Origin: Lentisphaerota bacterium
Lineage (GTDB): Bacteria; Verrucomicrobiota; Lentisphaeria; Victivallales; Victivallaceae
Direction of reading: 5' to 3'
Assembly (NCBI GenBank): GCA_015061885.1
Contig: SUVS01000004.1
Coordinates: forward strand, 1 to 64,000
DNA length: 64,000 nt
Made by a program: the position numbers and the translations under genes. The notes beneath the pieces were generated by a model. That model made no database searches. It saw nothing but the letters and a program-made list of their open reading frames with translations, and was not told where the DNA came from. Positions 37,418 to 46,868 of the stretch are shown piece after piece; the first letter of the stretch is position 1; the number at the start of each line of letters is the position of its first letter.

Positions 37418-38521
37418 ATGGTTGACCGTTCCAACATTTATACGGTGGTGGTAGCCGGGGGCAAAGGTGAACGATTCTGGCCCCAGAGCCGGCAGAACTG
37501 CCCCAAACAGCTTTTGCGGTTGATCGGTAATCTGACACTTATTGAGCAGAGTACCGCACGGATGTTGAGCATAGCTTCACCGGAAAACTGTCTGGTCATT
37601 ACCAATATAGACTATGTTGAGTCTATGCGTTCATTGCTGCCCATGTTGCCGCCGGAAAATATTATCGGCGAACCCGTGGGCAGAGATACCGGCAGTTGTC
37701 TGGCTCTGGCAAGCGGCATACTTGAAAGCCGCGGGGTGAAAGATGATGCTGTTATTGTGGCAACTCCCGCCGACCACAGCATCGGCAGTGTGCCGGCATT
37801 CTGCCGGACAATATTGCAGTCGGTGGAAACCGCAAGCAAGTGCGATGCTCCGGTGCTGATAGGAGTCAAGCCGGAATATTCCAGCACCGGTTACGGTTAT
37901 ATACGCTGTGGAACGGTGCTGGATTACGGCGATGAAACAGTAAAATTTTACAGTGCCGACGGCTTTCGCGAAAAACCTCCGGCAGATGAAGTCGAAGAAA
38001 TGCTCAAAGAAGATATATGGCGTTGGAACAGCGGCATTTTCATCTGGAGTTTGGGCGTATTCAAGCGATTGCTGGCAGAACACGCTCCGGAACTTTCCAA
38101 TATAGCCAAAGCGGTGGGCAGGATCAGCGATCCCGGACGGTTGATGAACTATTTGCGGGATGAATTTGCCAATGCTCCGAATATATCAATAGATTATGCT
38201 CTGTTGGAAAAACTGGATTATCTGGTTGTGGCCGAGTGCGGATTTGAATGGGAGGATATCGGCAGTTGGACGGCATTGCGTTCACAGATCAGAGCCGATA
38301 AAAACAACAACGTTGTGCGGGGGCTTTTTTCCGGACTGGATGTGGAAAACTGCATTGTGGTAAATGATGCCCAGCATCTGGTGGCGGCGATAGATGTAAA
38401 GGATCTCATTATCGTAAATCAGGATGATGTAACTTTGATTTGCAGCGAAAAGTCAGCACAACGGGTAAAAGAACTGGTTCATTCGCTGGATCAGGATCAG
38501 GATTTGCGGAAATTTTTGTAA
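37418..38521 (+). CDS. manC: Mannose-1-phosphate guanylyltransferase
   Basis: VVVAGGKGERFWPQSRQNCPKQLL; start set at MVDRSNIYT. Confidence 0.88.
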   Translation: MVDRSNIYTVVVAGGKGERFWPQSRQNCPKQLLRLIGNLTLIEQSTARMLSIASPENCLVITNIDYVESMRSLLPMLPPENIIGEPVGRDTGSCLALASGILESRGVKDDAVIVATPADHSIGSVPAFCRTILQSVETASKCDAPVLIGVKPEYSSTGYGYIRCGTVLDYGDETVKFYSADGFREKPPADEVEEMLKEDIWRWNSGIFIWSLGVFKRLLAEHAPELSNIAKAVGRISDPGRLMNYLRDEFANAPNISIDYALLEKLDYLVVAECGFEWEDIGSWTALRSQIRADKNNNVVRGLFSGLDVENCIVVNDAQHLVAAIDVKDLIIVNQDDVTLICSEKSAQRVKELVHSLDQDQDLRKFL

Positions 38522-38533
38522 CGGCTTGACTGT

Positions 38534-39277
38534 ATGGATTTTCTTCTTCTTAATATAGGTAATACTCATACGCAATGGATTTTTGCTGATCGCAGCGGCA
38601 ATATGGATTTGCCGGTAAAGACGGTGGCAACTGCCGCGTGGCAGAGTGATTTGTCGTTGTTGCCGCCGGTTGAACATGATTGCCGGGTTTGGGCGGCGTG
38701 CGTAGTTCCCCGTGCGGTGCAGACTCTTGAAGCTTCCGGTTTGTATAAAAAACTGCAATGGGTCACAGCGACGGCGGGCGAGGTTGCCGGATTGGATTTT
38801 TCGCAAATGGACAGTTCCACACTGGGTGCTGACCGCATAGCCAATGCCGCGGCACTGGTTGCCGGAGGTAAACTCCCGGCAAGCAACTTTGATTGCGGTA
38901 CAGCAATAACTCTGGAAACTGTGTTGGAAAATAATGTATTTGCCGGAGGTGCTATCATGCCCGGACGCAAACTTATGCGTGGTGCATTGGCAAGCGGTAC
39001 TGCTGCATTGCCGGATCTGCCGCTGGATCTGCCGCTGCCGGATGGTTTGGGTTTGAACACTAAAGCGGCGATGACGCTGGGTATAGACTTGGGAGCCGTC
39101 GGCATGGTGCGTGAACTGATGGCAAGGAGTGAGGCACTCGGAGTAAAATACATGGTCGCCTCCGGCGGCGATGCGGAGTTTTTCTGCGAACACATTCCGG
39201 AGCTGGAAGCCGTCGGAAATCTCTTTACTTTGCATGGAATATATTATATTGCCGTAAAACATCTTGAAAAAGAGTGA
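38534..39277 (+). CDS. coaX: Type III pantothenate kinase
   Basis: LLLNIGNTHTQWIFAD; LGADRIANAAALVAG; DCGTAITLETV. Confidence 0.9.
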   Translation: MDFLLLNIGNTHTQWIFADRSGNMDLPVKTVATAAWQSDLSLLPPVEHDCRVWAACVVPRAVQTLEASGLYKKLQWVTATAGEVAGLDFSQMDSSTLGADRIANAAALVAGGKLPASNFDCGTAITLETVLENNVFAGGAIMPGRKLMRGALASGTAALPDLPLDLPLPDGLGLNTKAAMTLGIDLGAVGMVRELMARSEALGVKYMVASGGDAEFFCEHIPELEAVGNLFTLHGIYYIAVKHLEKE

Positions 39278-39396
39278 ATTTTTGCTCCGGAAAGTGGAAT
39301 TAAACTCTCCGGTGTGGTATATTACCATAATACGGCTGAAGCAGTGAATAAAGCCGTTGCAACAGAAAATTTTTAATCTGAATGGAGATATTCAAT

Positions 39397-39660
39397 ATGA
39401 AGAAGTTTGAAGAACTTTTTGCCGAACTCAAGGCAAAAGCCGCTTCCGGTAATCAGGAATCCGGCACTGTACGGGAACTTGCCAAAGGTAAACACTTTGT
39501 AGGCAAGAAAATCGTGGAAGAAGCCGCCGAAGTGTGGATCGCTGCCGAATACGAAGGCAAGGAACGCACTGCAGAAGAAATTTCACAGCTTCTGTACCAC
39601 TTGCAGGTAATGATGATCGCCAACGATATTGAGTTGGAAGATGTGTATAAATATCTTTGA
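39397..39660 (+). CDS. hisE: Phosphoribosyl-ATP pyrophosphatase
   Basis: [23 protein letters not shown]...[24 protein letters not shown]. Confidence 0.9.
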   Translation: MKKFEELFAELKAKAASGNQESGTVRELAKGKHFVGKKIVEEAAEVWIAAEYEGKERTAEEISQLLYHLQVMMIANDIELEDVYKYL

Positions 39661-39684
39661 GCAGTAAAAATCAGGAAGAAAAAG

Positions 39685-40533
39685 ATGCTTCAATTTGCTA
39701 TTCCAAACAAGGGTGCCCTCTCCGAAGGGGCAGTTCAACTGCTGAAATCCGCCGGTTACAAATGCACCCGTTACAGCCGCGAGCTGATCGTCAGCGACAG
39801 CGAAAACGGTATTGATTTTGTTTTTCTGCGTCCGCGTGATATTGCCACTTATGTCGGCAGAGGGATCATTGACCTGGGGATCACCGGACGGGATTTGACG
39901 GCGGACAGCCGTATGGAAGTTGCGGAGCTTCTGCCGCTGAACTTCGGTAAATCGCGTTTCTGTTACGCTGTACCCAAAGAGTCCGATCTTACGCCGGATA
40001 AGTTCAATGGTCTGCGTATTGCCACAAGTTATCCTGAAATCGTGCGTGCCGATATGGCAAAACGCGGGTTTGATACGCAGATCGTGCGTCTGGATGGAGC
40101 CGTGGAAATCTCCGTAAAACTGGGCGTTGCCGATGCTATTGCTGATGTGGTCGAATCCGGTAGAACACTGGTGGAAGCCGGCTTGAAAGTCGTTGGCGAT
40201 GTGGTCATGGAATCCGAAGCGATCGTTATCGGTCATGACGAAAAACTGCTTGAACAGGTCGATGTCAAAAAGATCATGGCCCGTTTGCGTGGTGTATTGG
40301 TCGCAAGAGATTATGTATTGATCGAGTACAATGTGCCGCGTAATATGCTCGACGCATGCTGCAAAATCACTCCCGGTATTGAGTCGCCGACTATTTCGCC
40401 GTTGAGCAATCCGGACTGGGTGGCGGTCAAGGCAATGATAAAAAGCGGCAAAGTCAATGTGATCATGGATGAGTTGCAGGAGAAAGGTGCAAAAGGAATT
40501 TTTGTAACTGCGTTGAATTCCTGCCGCATTTGA
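39685..40533 (+). CDS. hisG: ATP phosphoribosyltransferase
   Basis: LQFAIPNKGALSEGAVQLLKSAGYKC; DIGLGITGRD-like motif; C-terminal regulatory domain. Confidence 0.93.
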   Translation: MLQFAIPNKGALSEGAVQLLKSAGYKCTRYSRELIVSDSENGIDFVFLRPRDIATYVGRGIIDLGITGRDLTADSRMEVAELLPLNFGKSRFCYAVPKESDLTPDKFNGLRIATSYPEIVRADMAKRGFDTQIVRLDGAVEISVKLGVADAIADVVESGRTLVEAGLKVVGDVVMESEAIVIGHDEKLLEQVDVKKIMARLRGVLVARDYVLIEYNVPRNMLDACCKITPGIESPTISPLSNPDWVAVKAMIKSGKVNVIMDELQEKGAKGIFVTALNSCRI

Positions 40534-40564
40534 ATTTTTTCAGTATATTTGAGGTAGTTGCAAT

Positions 40565-41542
40565 ATGAGTGATAACATCTTGAAAACAGCCCACCGGGTC
40601 TTTGAAATAGAGATCGAGGCATTGCAGGCGGTCGATAAACAGCTGGGCAGTGAGTTTGTGGAATTGGTCAAGCGTTCCGAAGCCGCTCTAAACCGTGGCG
40701 GCAAACTGGTGCTTACCGGTATCGGCAAAAGCGGATATATCGGCAAGAAGATTGCCGCTACGCTTTCCAGTATCGGCTCAACGGCGGTTTTCATGCACCC
40801 CGTGGAGGCACTGCATGGCGATTTGGGGATCATGCGTAAGGATGACTTGCTCATTGCAATAAGTTACAGTGGCGAAACCGATGAATTGCTGCGGATGATC
40901 ACTCCGGCTAAACGGCTCGGCGTGGAATTGGTTTCCATTTGCGGAACTGCTGATTGCCGGTTGGGGAAATTGAGCGATCTGGTAGTGCCGATGAAGGTGG
41001 AGCGGGAAGCGTGTCCGTTCAATCTGGCACCGACTTCTACAACTACTGCGTTGCTGGCTCTGGGAGATGCCTGGGCGATGGTGATGCTTCAGGAACGGGG
41101 CTTTACTAAAGAAGATTACGGCAGATTCCATCCTGGCGGGGCTATCGGCAGAATGGTTACCATGCATGTAAAAGATATTATGCGTTCCGGCGACCGTTTT
41201 GCTCTGGTATCGCCGGAAACCGCAGTGCGTGAGGCTCTGTGCAAGATGGGGCATGCCCGTTGCGGTTCGGCAATAGTTGTCGATAACAGCAATAAATTGC
41301 TGGGAGTGTTCACCGATGGCGACTTCCGCCGTGCCGCCGAAAAAGACATAAATGTGCTGACCCGCAGGATGGCGGATGTTATGACGGAAAATCCGGTAGC
41401 CGTGAACAGTGAAGCATTGGCGGTGGAAGTCGTGCGGGTGGTGGAAAAACACAAGATCAGCGACATTATTGTTATTGATGATGACCGCCGCGTGGTCGGG
41501 TTGATTGATGTGCAGGATCTGCCCGGATTGAAATTGATGTAA
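40565..41542 (+). CDS. kdsD: Arabinose-5-phosphate isomerase (SIS + CBS domains)
   Basis: LVLTGIGKSGYIGKKIAATLSSIGSTAVFMHPVEALHGDLG; C-terminal CBS pair. Confidence 0.92.
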   Translation: MSDNILKTAHRVFEIEIEALQAVDKQLGSEFVELVKRSEAALNRGGKLVLTGIGKSGYIGKKIAATLSSIGSTAVFMHPVEALHGDLGIMRKDDLLIAISYSGETDELLRMITPAKRLGVELVSICGTADCRLGKLSDLVVPMKVEREACPFNLAPTSTTTALLALGDAWAMVMLQERGFTKEDYGRFHPGGAIGRMVTMHVKDIMRSGDRFALVSPETAVREALCKMGHARCGSAIVVDNSNKLLGVFTDGDFRRAAEKDINVLTRRMADVMTENPVAVNSEALAVEVVRVVEKHKISDIIVIDDDRRVVGLIDVQDLPGLKLM

Positions 41543-41559
41543 TTTGCCAGGAGAAAAAA

Positions 41560-41931
41560 ATGTTCAAAAGTTTGTTTAAAAAAGTTGTAATAGTTTGTGC
41601 CGCCGCCGCAATGATGACCACGGCAGTGTGTGCCGACGGGAGCAGTTCTTCGGTCGATTGGGAAAAAAATTTCAGCAATATTGGACGTGGATTGGTCAAT
41701 GTGGTAACTTGCTGGATGGAAGTACCCCGTTGTTTGGTCTATCACAACAGTCAGGTTCCTGTATTGGGGCTGGTTGTCGGTGCTTGTCAGGGGGCCGGAT
41801 TTACTGCCATCAGAGCTTTTGCCGGAGTAGCTGATATATTGAGTTTCGGATTTATGAGCGACTCCATTTACACCTCGTGTCACGGCTTCGATGAATGGGT
41901 CTGGGACGAACGCTGGGTTCCCCACGAATAA
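41560..41931 (+). CDS. Exosortase-system-associated protein, TIGR04073-like
   Basis: Signal peptide; NIGRGLVNVVTCWMEVPRCLVYHNSQVPVLGLVVGACQGAGFTAIRAFAGVADILSFG. Confidence 0.65.
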   Translation: MFKSLFKKVVIVCAAAAMMTTAVCADGSSSSVDWEKNFSNIGRGLVNVVTCWMEVPRCLVYHNSQVPVLGLVVGACQGAGFTAIRAFAGVADILSFGFMSDSIYTSCHGFDEWVWDERWVPHE

Positions 41932-41935
41932 TAAT

Positions 41936-42098
41936 GAGGGGAATTGCAAAACCCTCAAAAGTCGGCAAGGACATAACCTTCGCACAGCGGGGGGAGCATT
42001 TCGGGCGGTTACCTTACAGGTAGCCGCCCGAACTTACCGCCCCACTGTACTGTGGTTCTGTGCCTTGCCTTTGTTTTGATGGCTTTACAACTCCCCTC
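41936..42098. mobile_element. MITE-like folded element (163 bp)
   Basis: TIR gaggggaattgcaaaacc / ggctttacaactcccctc; central cgggcggttaccttacaggtagccgcccg hairpin. Confidence 0.7.
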
Positions 42099-42345
42099 CA
42101 GAAGACCTATCCCCTCCGGTAGTTATTATTATTTACGGTATAACCTTCGCCCTGCGGGGGGGGAGCATGGCATACGCTATAGTGTCGTATGGCAAACATC
42201 TGTGTGCCGCTCGATAGTTATGGGATGGTATGAGAGGGTATGAGATTTTACAGCCGTAGCCGCTCCTCGCCTGTCAGCATAACGCTTTGTACAGCTTGCC
42301 AACAACATCAGGTGGCACCTGCCGTCATTTGTATGCGGGCAGCAG
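42099..42345. repeat. Second module shared with 30340-30680, including a three-unit 10-bp array at 42219-42248
   Basis: cgctcgatagttatgggatggtatgagagggtatgagattt; tacagc..gcc.aca..atcagg.ggca shared with the 30-kb locus. Confidence 0.65.
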
Positions 42346-42347
42346 TT

Positions 42348-43295
42348 TTACTTTTTGTTTGCCGGTGCCGGCTGTTTTTGTGCTGCCGGAGGCGTATTTA
42401 TTGCATCTGCCGGTAAGTTTGGCAGCAGTTTTTCCTGTGCATAGCCTTCTCCGGGCAGAATCAGTTCGCCGCCGACAACGCTTACATCGCCGGTGGTGCC
42501 CTGCCGGAAAAGTGTCGGCACTGTTCTGGAAGTGCGGTAATAACTCTGTTTTTCCTGATTGCCATGCCAATCGAAGATGGCGTAATTGAATTTTTTTGAA
42601 GAAATTGGCAGAAGCATGTGCAGTTGGTTCAGAGAATCCAGTTCAAAAGACGGTAATTCTCTGCCGAGCAGTACGCCCAGGTATCTGACCGCATAGACTT
42701 TATTTTTATCTTCTACAAAGAGATAAAAGCAAATATTTGATTTGTCCTGCAATGTTTTTATGACATAGGAGCGTATTTTCAGGTCTTCACCCAGTTGAGC
42801 CCCCTGCAAATTGGGAATACCGAAATTTCTTTGCCAGAAAATCTGCCCGTTGGTTATATCAAAAGTGCAGAAGTTACTTTCGTATTCATTTTTCAGCATC
42901 GGGTGCGATATAAAAAGCTTGAGCTTGTAAAAACCAGCCCGCCGCATATCCAGCCATTTACCGATATTTACGCGTATATGATGATCCGCTCCCGGACGCA
43001 GGATCAAACCTTTCAGGTCAACTTTGGTTCCGGAGCCTTTCAGCGGACGGTCGTGCATATCAAACAGACCGATTTCCAGAAATCCTTTGAATTCCGCTTC
43101 ATGCCCGAAGATCAACCCCTGACCGGAGGTGTTGCGTAATGCCAGATTGGCGATCACCGGCTCGTAAGTCATATAGCGTTCACGCGGCATAGAAAGCTTC
43201 ATTACCACATCCGCATTGAGCAAGGCACCAAACAACAATATTGCCAACACTGCAACCGTTTTACGCATAGTCTTTACTCCTGGATTTTTTTGCAT
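42348..43295 (-). CDS. Secreted hypothetical protein
   Basis: 315 aa with signal peptide MRKTVAVLAILLFGALLNADV; immediately downstream of the GT9 gene. Confidence 0.65.
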   Translation of the reverse strand: MQKNPGVKTMRKTVAVLAILLFGALLNADVVMKLSMPRERYMTYEPVIANLALRNTSGQGLIFGHEAEFKGFLEIGLFDMHDRPLKGSGTKVDLKGLILRPGADHHIRVNIGKWLDMRRAGFYKLKLFISHPMLKNEYESNFCTFDITNGQIFWQRNFGIPNLQGAQLGEDLKIRSYVIKTLQDKSNICFYLFVEDKNKVYAVRYLGVLLGRELPSFELDSLNQLHMLLPISSKKFNYAIFDWHGNQEKQSYYRTSRTVPTLFRQGTTGDVSVVGGELILPGEGYAQEKLLPNLPADAINTPPAAQKQPAPANKK

Positions 43296-44362
43296 ATCGC
43301 CGTCGCCGCCGCCGCCGCGTCAATATTATGACACTCCGTAACAATTTCACGGCACTGGCGGTTCATGCACTTTATGCATTTGAGATCTCCACGTTGGAAA
43401 ATCGTGTGAATATCACCGAACGGTCCGGTCAGATTCGGATTGGTCGGACCGTAAAAACACACTACCGGAACTTTTGCCGCCGCCGCAATATGTACCGGCC
43501 CGCTGTCGTTTGCCAACAGCACTTTACAGCGTTTTATAAGTTCCACGAGTTCACCCAGCGAAGTAGCCCCTGCCAATGACAGCGCCGGAACATTGCCGGC
43601 AAGAGCCAGAATATTTTCCGCCAGTTTCTGATCTGCCGGAGCCCCCATGATTACAAATTTTACTTTGGGCGACATTTCGGCAGTCAATATCATGACCCGG
43701 GCAAAAAGTTCTGCCGGAAATACCTTGCTTGCCCAGCGGGCTCCCGGCGAAATACCTACTATAATATCGTTGTCATTGATACCCAGCCGCTGAAGTTTTC
43801 CGTTCAGATTTTCTGCATTACCGGCATTGGAGGGTATAACTGTATCGGTACGCATGGTGCCGGTTAGGAAGAAGCGTTCCACCAGCAGTTGGTTACGCCG
43901 CACTGCGTGCAACCTCAAATTTACTTTGCTCCAGTTATGGTAAAACCACCGTGCCATCGTTTCCCGTGGACGGGCAAAACCGACAACTCTGCCTTTTGCC
44001 ATGCGGGCAAAAAATGCACTGCGGAACAATCCTTGAAAATCAAAGATATAGTCGTAGGTATTTTCCCGCAAATCGCGTATGAGTTCAAGCATTGCCGGAA
44101 GTATGGTGGCAAGTTTTCCCAGTTCCCGCCGCCGGAAGATGATCTTGCGGCTGACCGGTACCGGCGAGTAATCCAATGCTTCGACAAAAGCCGGATGCAC
44201 CAGCCAGTCAAATTCAGCATTGGGGAAAAGCTCATGCAGTCTGGCGACTGCCGGAAACGCATGGAATATATCGCCCAGACTGCTGGGTTTGATTATCAAT
44301 ATGCGTTTGACATCTGCCGGAGCTTTTTTGCCGGGTACAAGATTTTTTTTGCCTGCTTTCAT
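43274..44362 (-). CDS. Glycosyltransferase family 9 (heptosyltransferase-like)
   Basis: RILIIKPSSLGDIFHAFPAVARLHELFPNAEFDWLV; LLANDSGPVHIAAAAKVPVVCFYGPTNP. Confidence 0.9.
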   Translation of the reverse strand: MKAGKKNLVPGKKAPADVKRILIIKPSSLGDIFHAFPAVARLHELFPNAEFDWLVHPAFVEALDYSPVPVSRKIIFRRRELGKLATILPAMLELIRDLRENTYDYIFDFQGLFRSAFFARMAKGRVVGFARPRETMARWFYHNWSKVNLRLHAVRRNQLLVERFFLTGTMRTDTVIPSNAGNAENLNGKLQRLGINDNDIIVGISPGARWASKVFPAELFARVMILTAEMSPKVKFVIMGAPADQKLAENILALAGNVPALSLAGATSLGELVELIKRCKVLLANDSGPVHIAAAAKVPVVCFYGPTNPNLTGPFGDIHTIFQRGDLKCIKCMNRQCREIVTECHNIDAAAAATAICKKIQE

Positions 44363-44377
44363 AAAGCTCTGCTTTGC

Positions 44378-45187
44378 TTATTCCCCGACTGCCAGACGGG
44401 TTGCCAACCGTTCAGGCAAGCCGGCGGCCAGCACCTTTGCCTGGGCTGATGCTATGTCGTAAGGAAGTGTATAACGGGTTACGGTTTTGGCTGTATCGTC
44501 ATAAACTGCAAACGAGGCCCGCGGGTCGCGGTTACGGGGCTGACCTATACTGCCGATGTTGAAAAGATATTTGCAACCGGGTTCGATCTTTACCTGGAAG
44601 ACATCCACTGCGTCGAATTTCTGCGGTACAACACCATTTGCCATTACCCATTCGCGGATTTCTTCCACTCCGCGGAGCGGACCGGAGGCAAAGGGGCGTT
44701 TGCAGAATGCCACCGGCACATGCGAGTGACCGCAGAAGCAAACCTGGGTAAGCTGATAAGAAAAGTTATCAATGGCATGATAGACATCAAATACATACCC
44801 CCAGGTGTTCGGACTGTCCAGCGTGGCATGAACCAGTGTTACAGGCATACCGGGTATAGTTACCCGCAACTGGGAGTCGCCCAACCAACGCCGTTCATCA
44901 TTGTTCAGTTGCGAGCGTGTCCAGAAAATTGCCTTTTTGGCATTGGGATTGAACCCTTCCATTTCCTCGTCATCCATAGCAGTATAATCATCGTGGTTCC
45001 CCCGTACTCTGGCGACCAGATCCAATGATTTTACCACTTGCAGGCAATATTGCGGATCTGCGTTATAACCCACAATGTCCCCCAGACATGCGTACTTATC
45101 CACTCCGAGTGTATTGCAGTAGGCAAGTACTTGCTGCAATGCCTCGCCATTGGCATGAATGTCACTTAAAATTGCAAGTTTTGTCAT
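44378..45187 (-). CDS. Cytoplasmic metallophosphoesterase (YfcE-like superfamily)
   Basis: KLAILSDIHANGEAL; CLGDIVGYNADP; VRGNHDDY; CGHSHVP. Confidence 0.88.
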   Translation of the reverse strand: MTKLAILSDIHANGEALQQVLAYCNTLGVDKYACLGDIVGYNADPQYCLQVVKSLDLVARVRGNHDDYTAMDDEEMEGFNPNAKKAIFWTRSQLNNDERRWLGDSQLRVTIPGMPVTLVHATLDSPNTWGYVFDVYHAIDNFSYQLTQVCFCGHSHVPVAFCKRPFASGPLRGVEEIREWVMANGVVPQKFDAVDVFQVKIEPGCKYLFNIGSIGQPRNRDPRASFAVYDDTAKTVTRYTLPYDIASAQAKVLAAGLPERLATRLAVGE

Positions 45188-45220
45188 ATAAAACACCTGT
45201 TTATATATTGTTGTTTGAGA

Positions 45221-45604
45221 GGCAGCACTTGAGATAAGCCGGATTCTGTTCCTTGCTCAAAAAAGCAGGCGGCAATCATCTGTCTATGCGACCAGAACCC
45301 GGAACTTGTAACGCTGCGAGCAACAGCTCGTTCCCTATTTGGTCTTGCTGCGGAAGGGGTTTGCCTGTGCGATGGAGCTTTCGCCTGCCACCCGGTGGGC
45401 TCTTACCCCGCCTTTTCACCCTTACCGGAATAAATTCCGGCGGTTTTTTTTCTGTTGCACTTTCCTTCCTGCGGCTTATAGTCCGCAGTATCCTTCTTTC
45501 ACAGTCAAAATAAATTCTTCCGCTGAAAAGGACTTCCCGCTCTGTGCAGTCCGGACTTTCCTCTCCCATAAGAATACGGGAGCGATTGCCTGTCAACTGC
45601 TGCC
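45221..45604 (-). ncRNA. rnpB: RNase P RNA (bacterial class A)
   Basis: Reverse complement shows gaggaaagtccggactgcacag near the 5' end and gaacagaatccggcttatc near the 3' end; P1 pairing ggcagca/tgctgcc. Confidence 0.92.
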
Positions 45605-45755
45605 ATTCTCTAAATATACCATGCGAACGGTACATATACAAGTATTTGACAGGATTTTTTATGCATTTTTATTCACATTTCGATAGCTTGGATGTTGGCA
45701 ATATTCTCCGGTTTGGCGTATAGTATATGGAAATGACATTGTTGCAAGGTGGAAG

Positions 45756-46652
45756 ATGATATTCGATCAATTCAAATCTTTGGAAGCGGAAAATTATGAA
45801 CTTTTCCGCCGTTTCAGTTGTTTTGCCGGAGAAAGCTGTGAGCGGTCATGGGCAAACTTACTGTTGTATAAAGATACTTATAACTGGCGGTACAAAGTTA
45901 TTGAAAACCGTTTGTGGATAGCAAGTTTTGAAAAAGCATACCTCTTTTTCCCGCTGGGTTGCCATATTGGAGTTGAATTGCTGGCAGGGTATTTTCAGGA
46001 ATTTGCCGCCCGATTCGGCTGTGATGCGGTTTTGGGGGATGTGCCGGAAGATTATTTCAGGCAATTCCCTGATGCTGGGAAATATCTTGAGTTTAAATTT
46101 GATCCTGACGAAGCGGATTATATTTATGACCTTGAACACCTGCAAGCTATGTCCGGCAGTAAATTGCGTAAACGACGCAATCAGGTGCGGCAGTTTGACC
46201 GCGAATACGGGAATTGTTATTCGGTAAAGATCATAACCTTTGAAATGCTTGATGAGATCATTGCTTTTGCTGAAAAACAGAGTTCCCTTTATTGGTCGGA
46301 AGCAAGCGGTCTGGAAGAAAAACTCTCTTTTGACCGCCTGAAAAGCGTTTGGCAATACCCCGAAGTTGGTTTATCCGGTATAGCTCTTTATGTAAAAGAG
46401 TCGCTGGCAGGTTTTTCCATATACAGTCCATTGCAGGAAAATCTTGCTGATATACACTTCGAAAAGGCCGATCATGCTTTCACCGGCTGCGGAGCCAAAC
46501 TCACCGCTCTTTTGACTGAACATCTGCTTGCAGGTAAATACCGTTTTATGAACCGTGAACAGGATTTGGGCGATGTTGGATTGCGGCAGGCAAAACGGGC
46601 TCTTGACCCTGATCATTTGTATCGCCGTGCTTCGGTAACAGCGTTGAAATAA
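45756..46652 (+). CDS. DUF2156-like protein (phosphatidylglycerol lysyltransferase C-terminal fold)
   Basis: SKLRKRRNQVRQFDREYG; FMNREQDLGDVGLRQAKRALDPDHLYRRASV. Confidence 0.7.
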   Translation: MIFDQFKSLEAENYELFRRFSCFAGESCERSWANLLLYKDTYNWRYKVIENRLWIASFEKAYLFFPLGCHIGVELLAGYFQEFAARFGCDAVLGDVPEDYFRQFPDAGKYLEFKFDPDEADYIYDLEHLQAMSGSKLRKRRNQVRQFDREYGNCYSVKIITFEMLDEIIAFAEKQSSLYWSEASGLEEKLSFDRLKSVWQYPEVGLSGIALYVKESLAGFSIYSPLQENLADIHFEKADHAFTGCGAKLTALLTEHLLAGKYRFMNREQDLGDVGLRQAKRALDPDHLYRRASVTALK

Positions 46653-46696
46653 CTTTTTTCTTGCCAATAATGTGTTTGTGTGGTATATTATCTGAT

Positions 46697-46818
46697 GAGG
46701 CAATTTCAAAAATCCTCAAAAGTCGCCAAAGGTATAACCTTCGTCCGGCAAATGCTTCTTTCACCGGACTGTGGATATTCCCTTTGTCTTTGTTTTGAAT
46801 GACTTTTGAAATTGCCTC
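46697..46818. mobile_element. MITE-like folded element (122 bp) with 15-bp TIRs and putative TSD TGAT
   Basis: gaggcaatttcaaaa...ttttgaaattgcctc; flanked on both sides by tgat. Confidence 0.8.
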
Positions 46819-46868
46819 TGATATTTGTTTTTTAAGTATTGCATAACGGCAAAACAAAAGAGTATGTT

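Noticed and set aside
45253-45686. Short ORFs within the rnpB region
   Set aside because: The RNA hallmarks of RNase P explain the sequence; the ORFs have no family resemblance.
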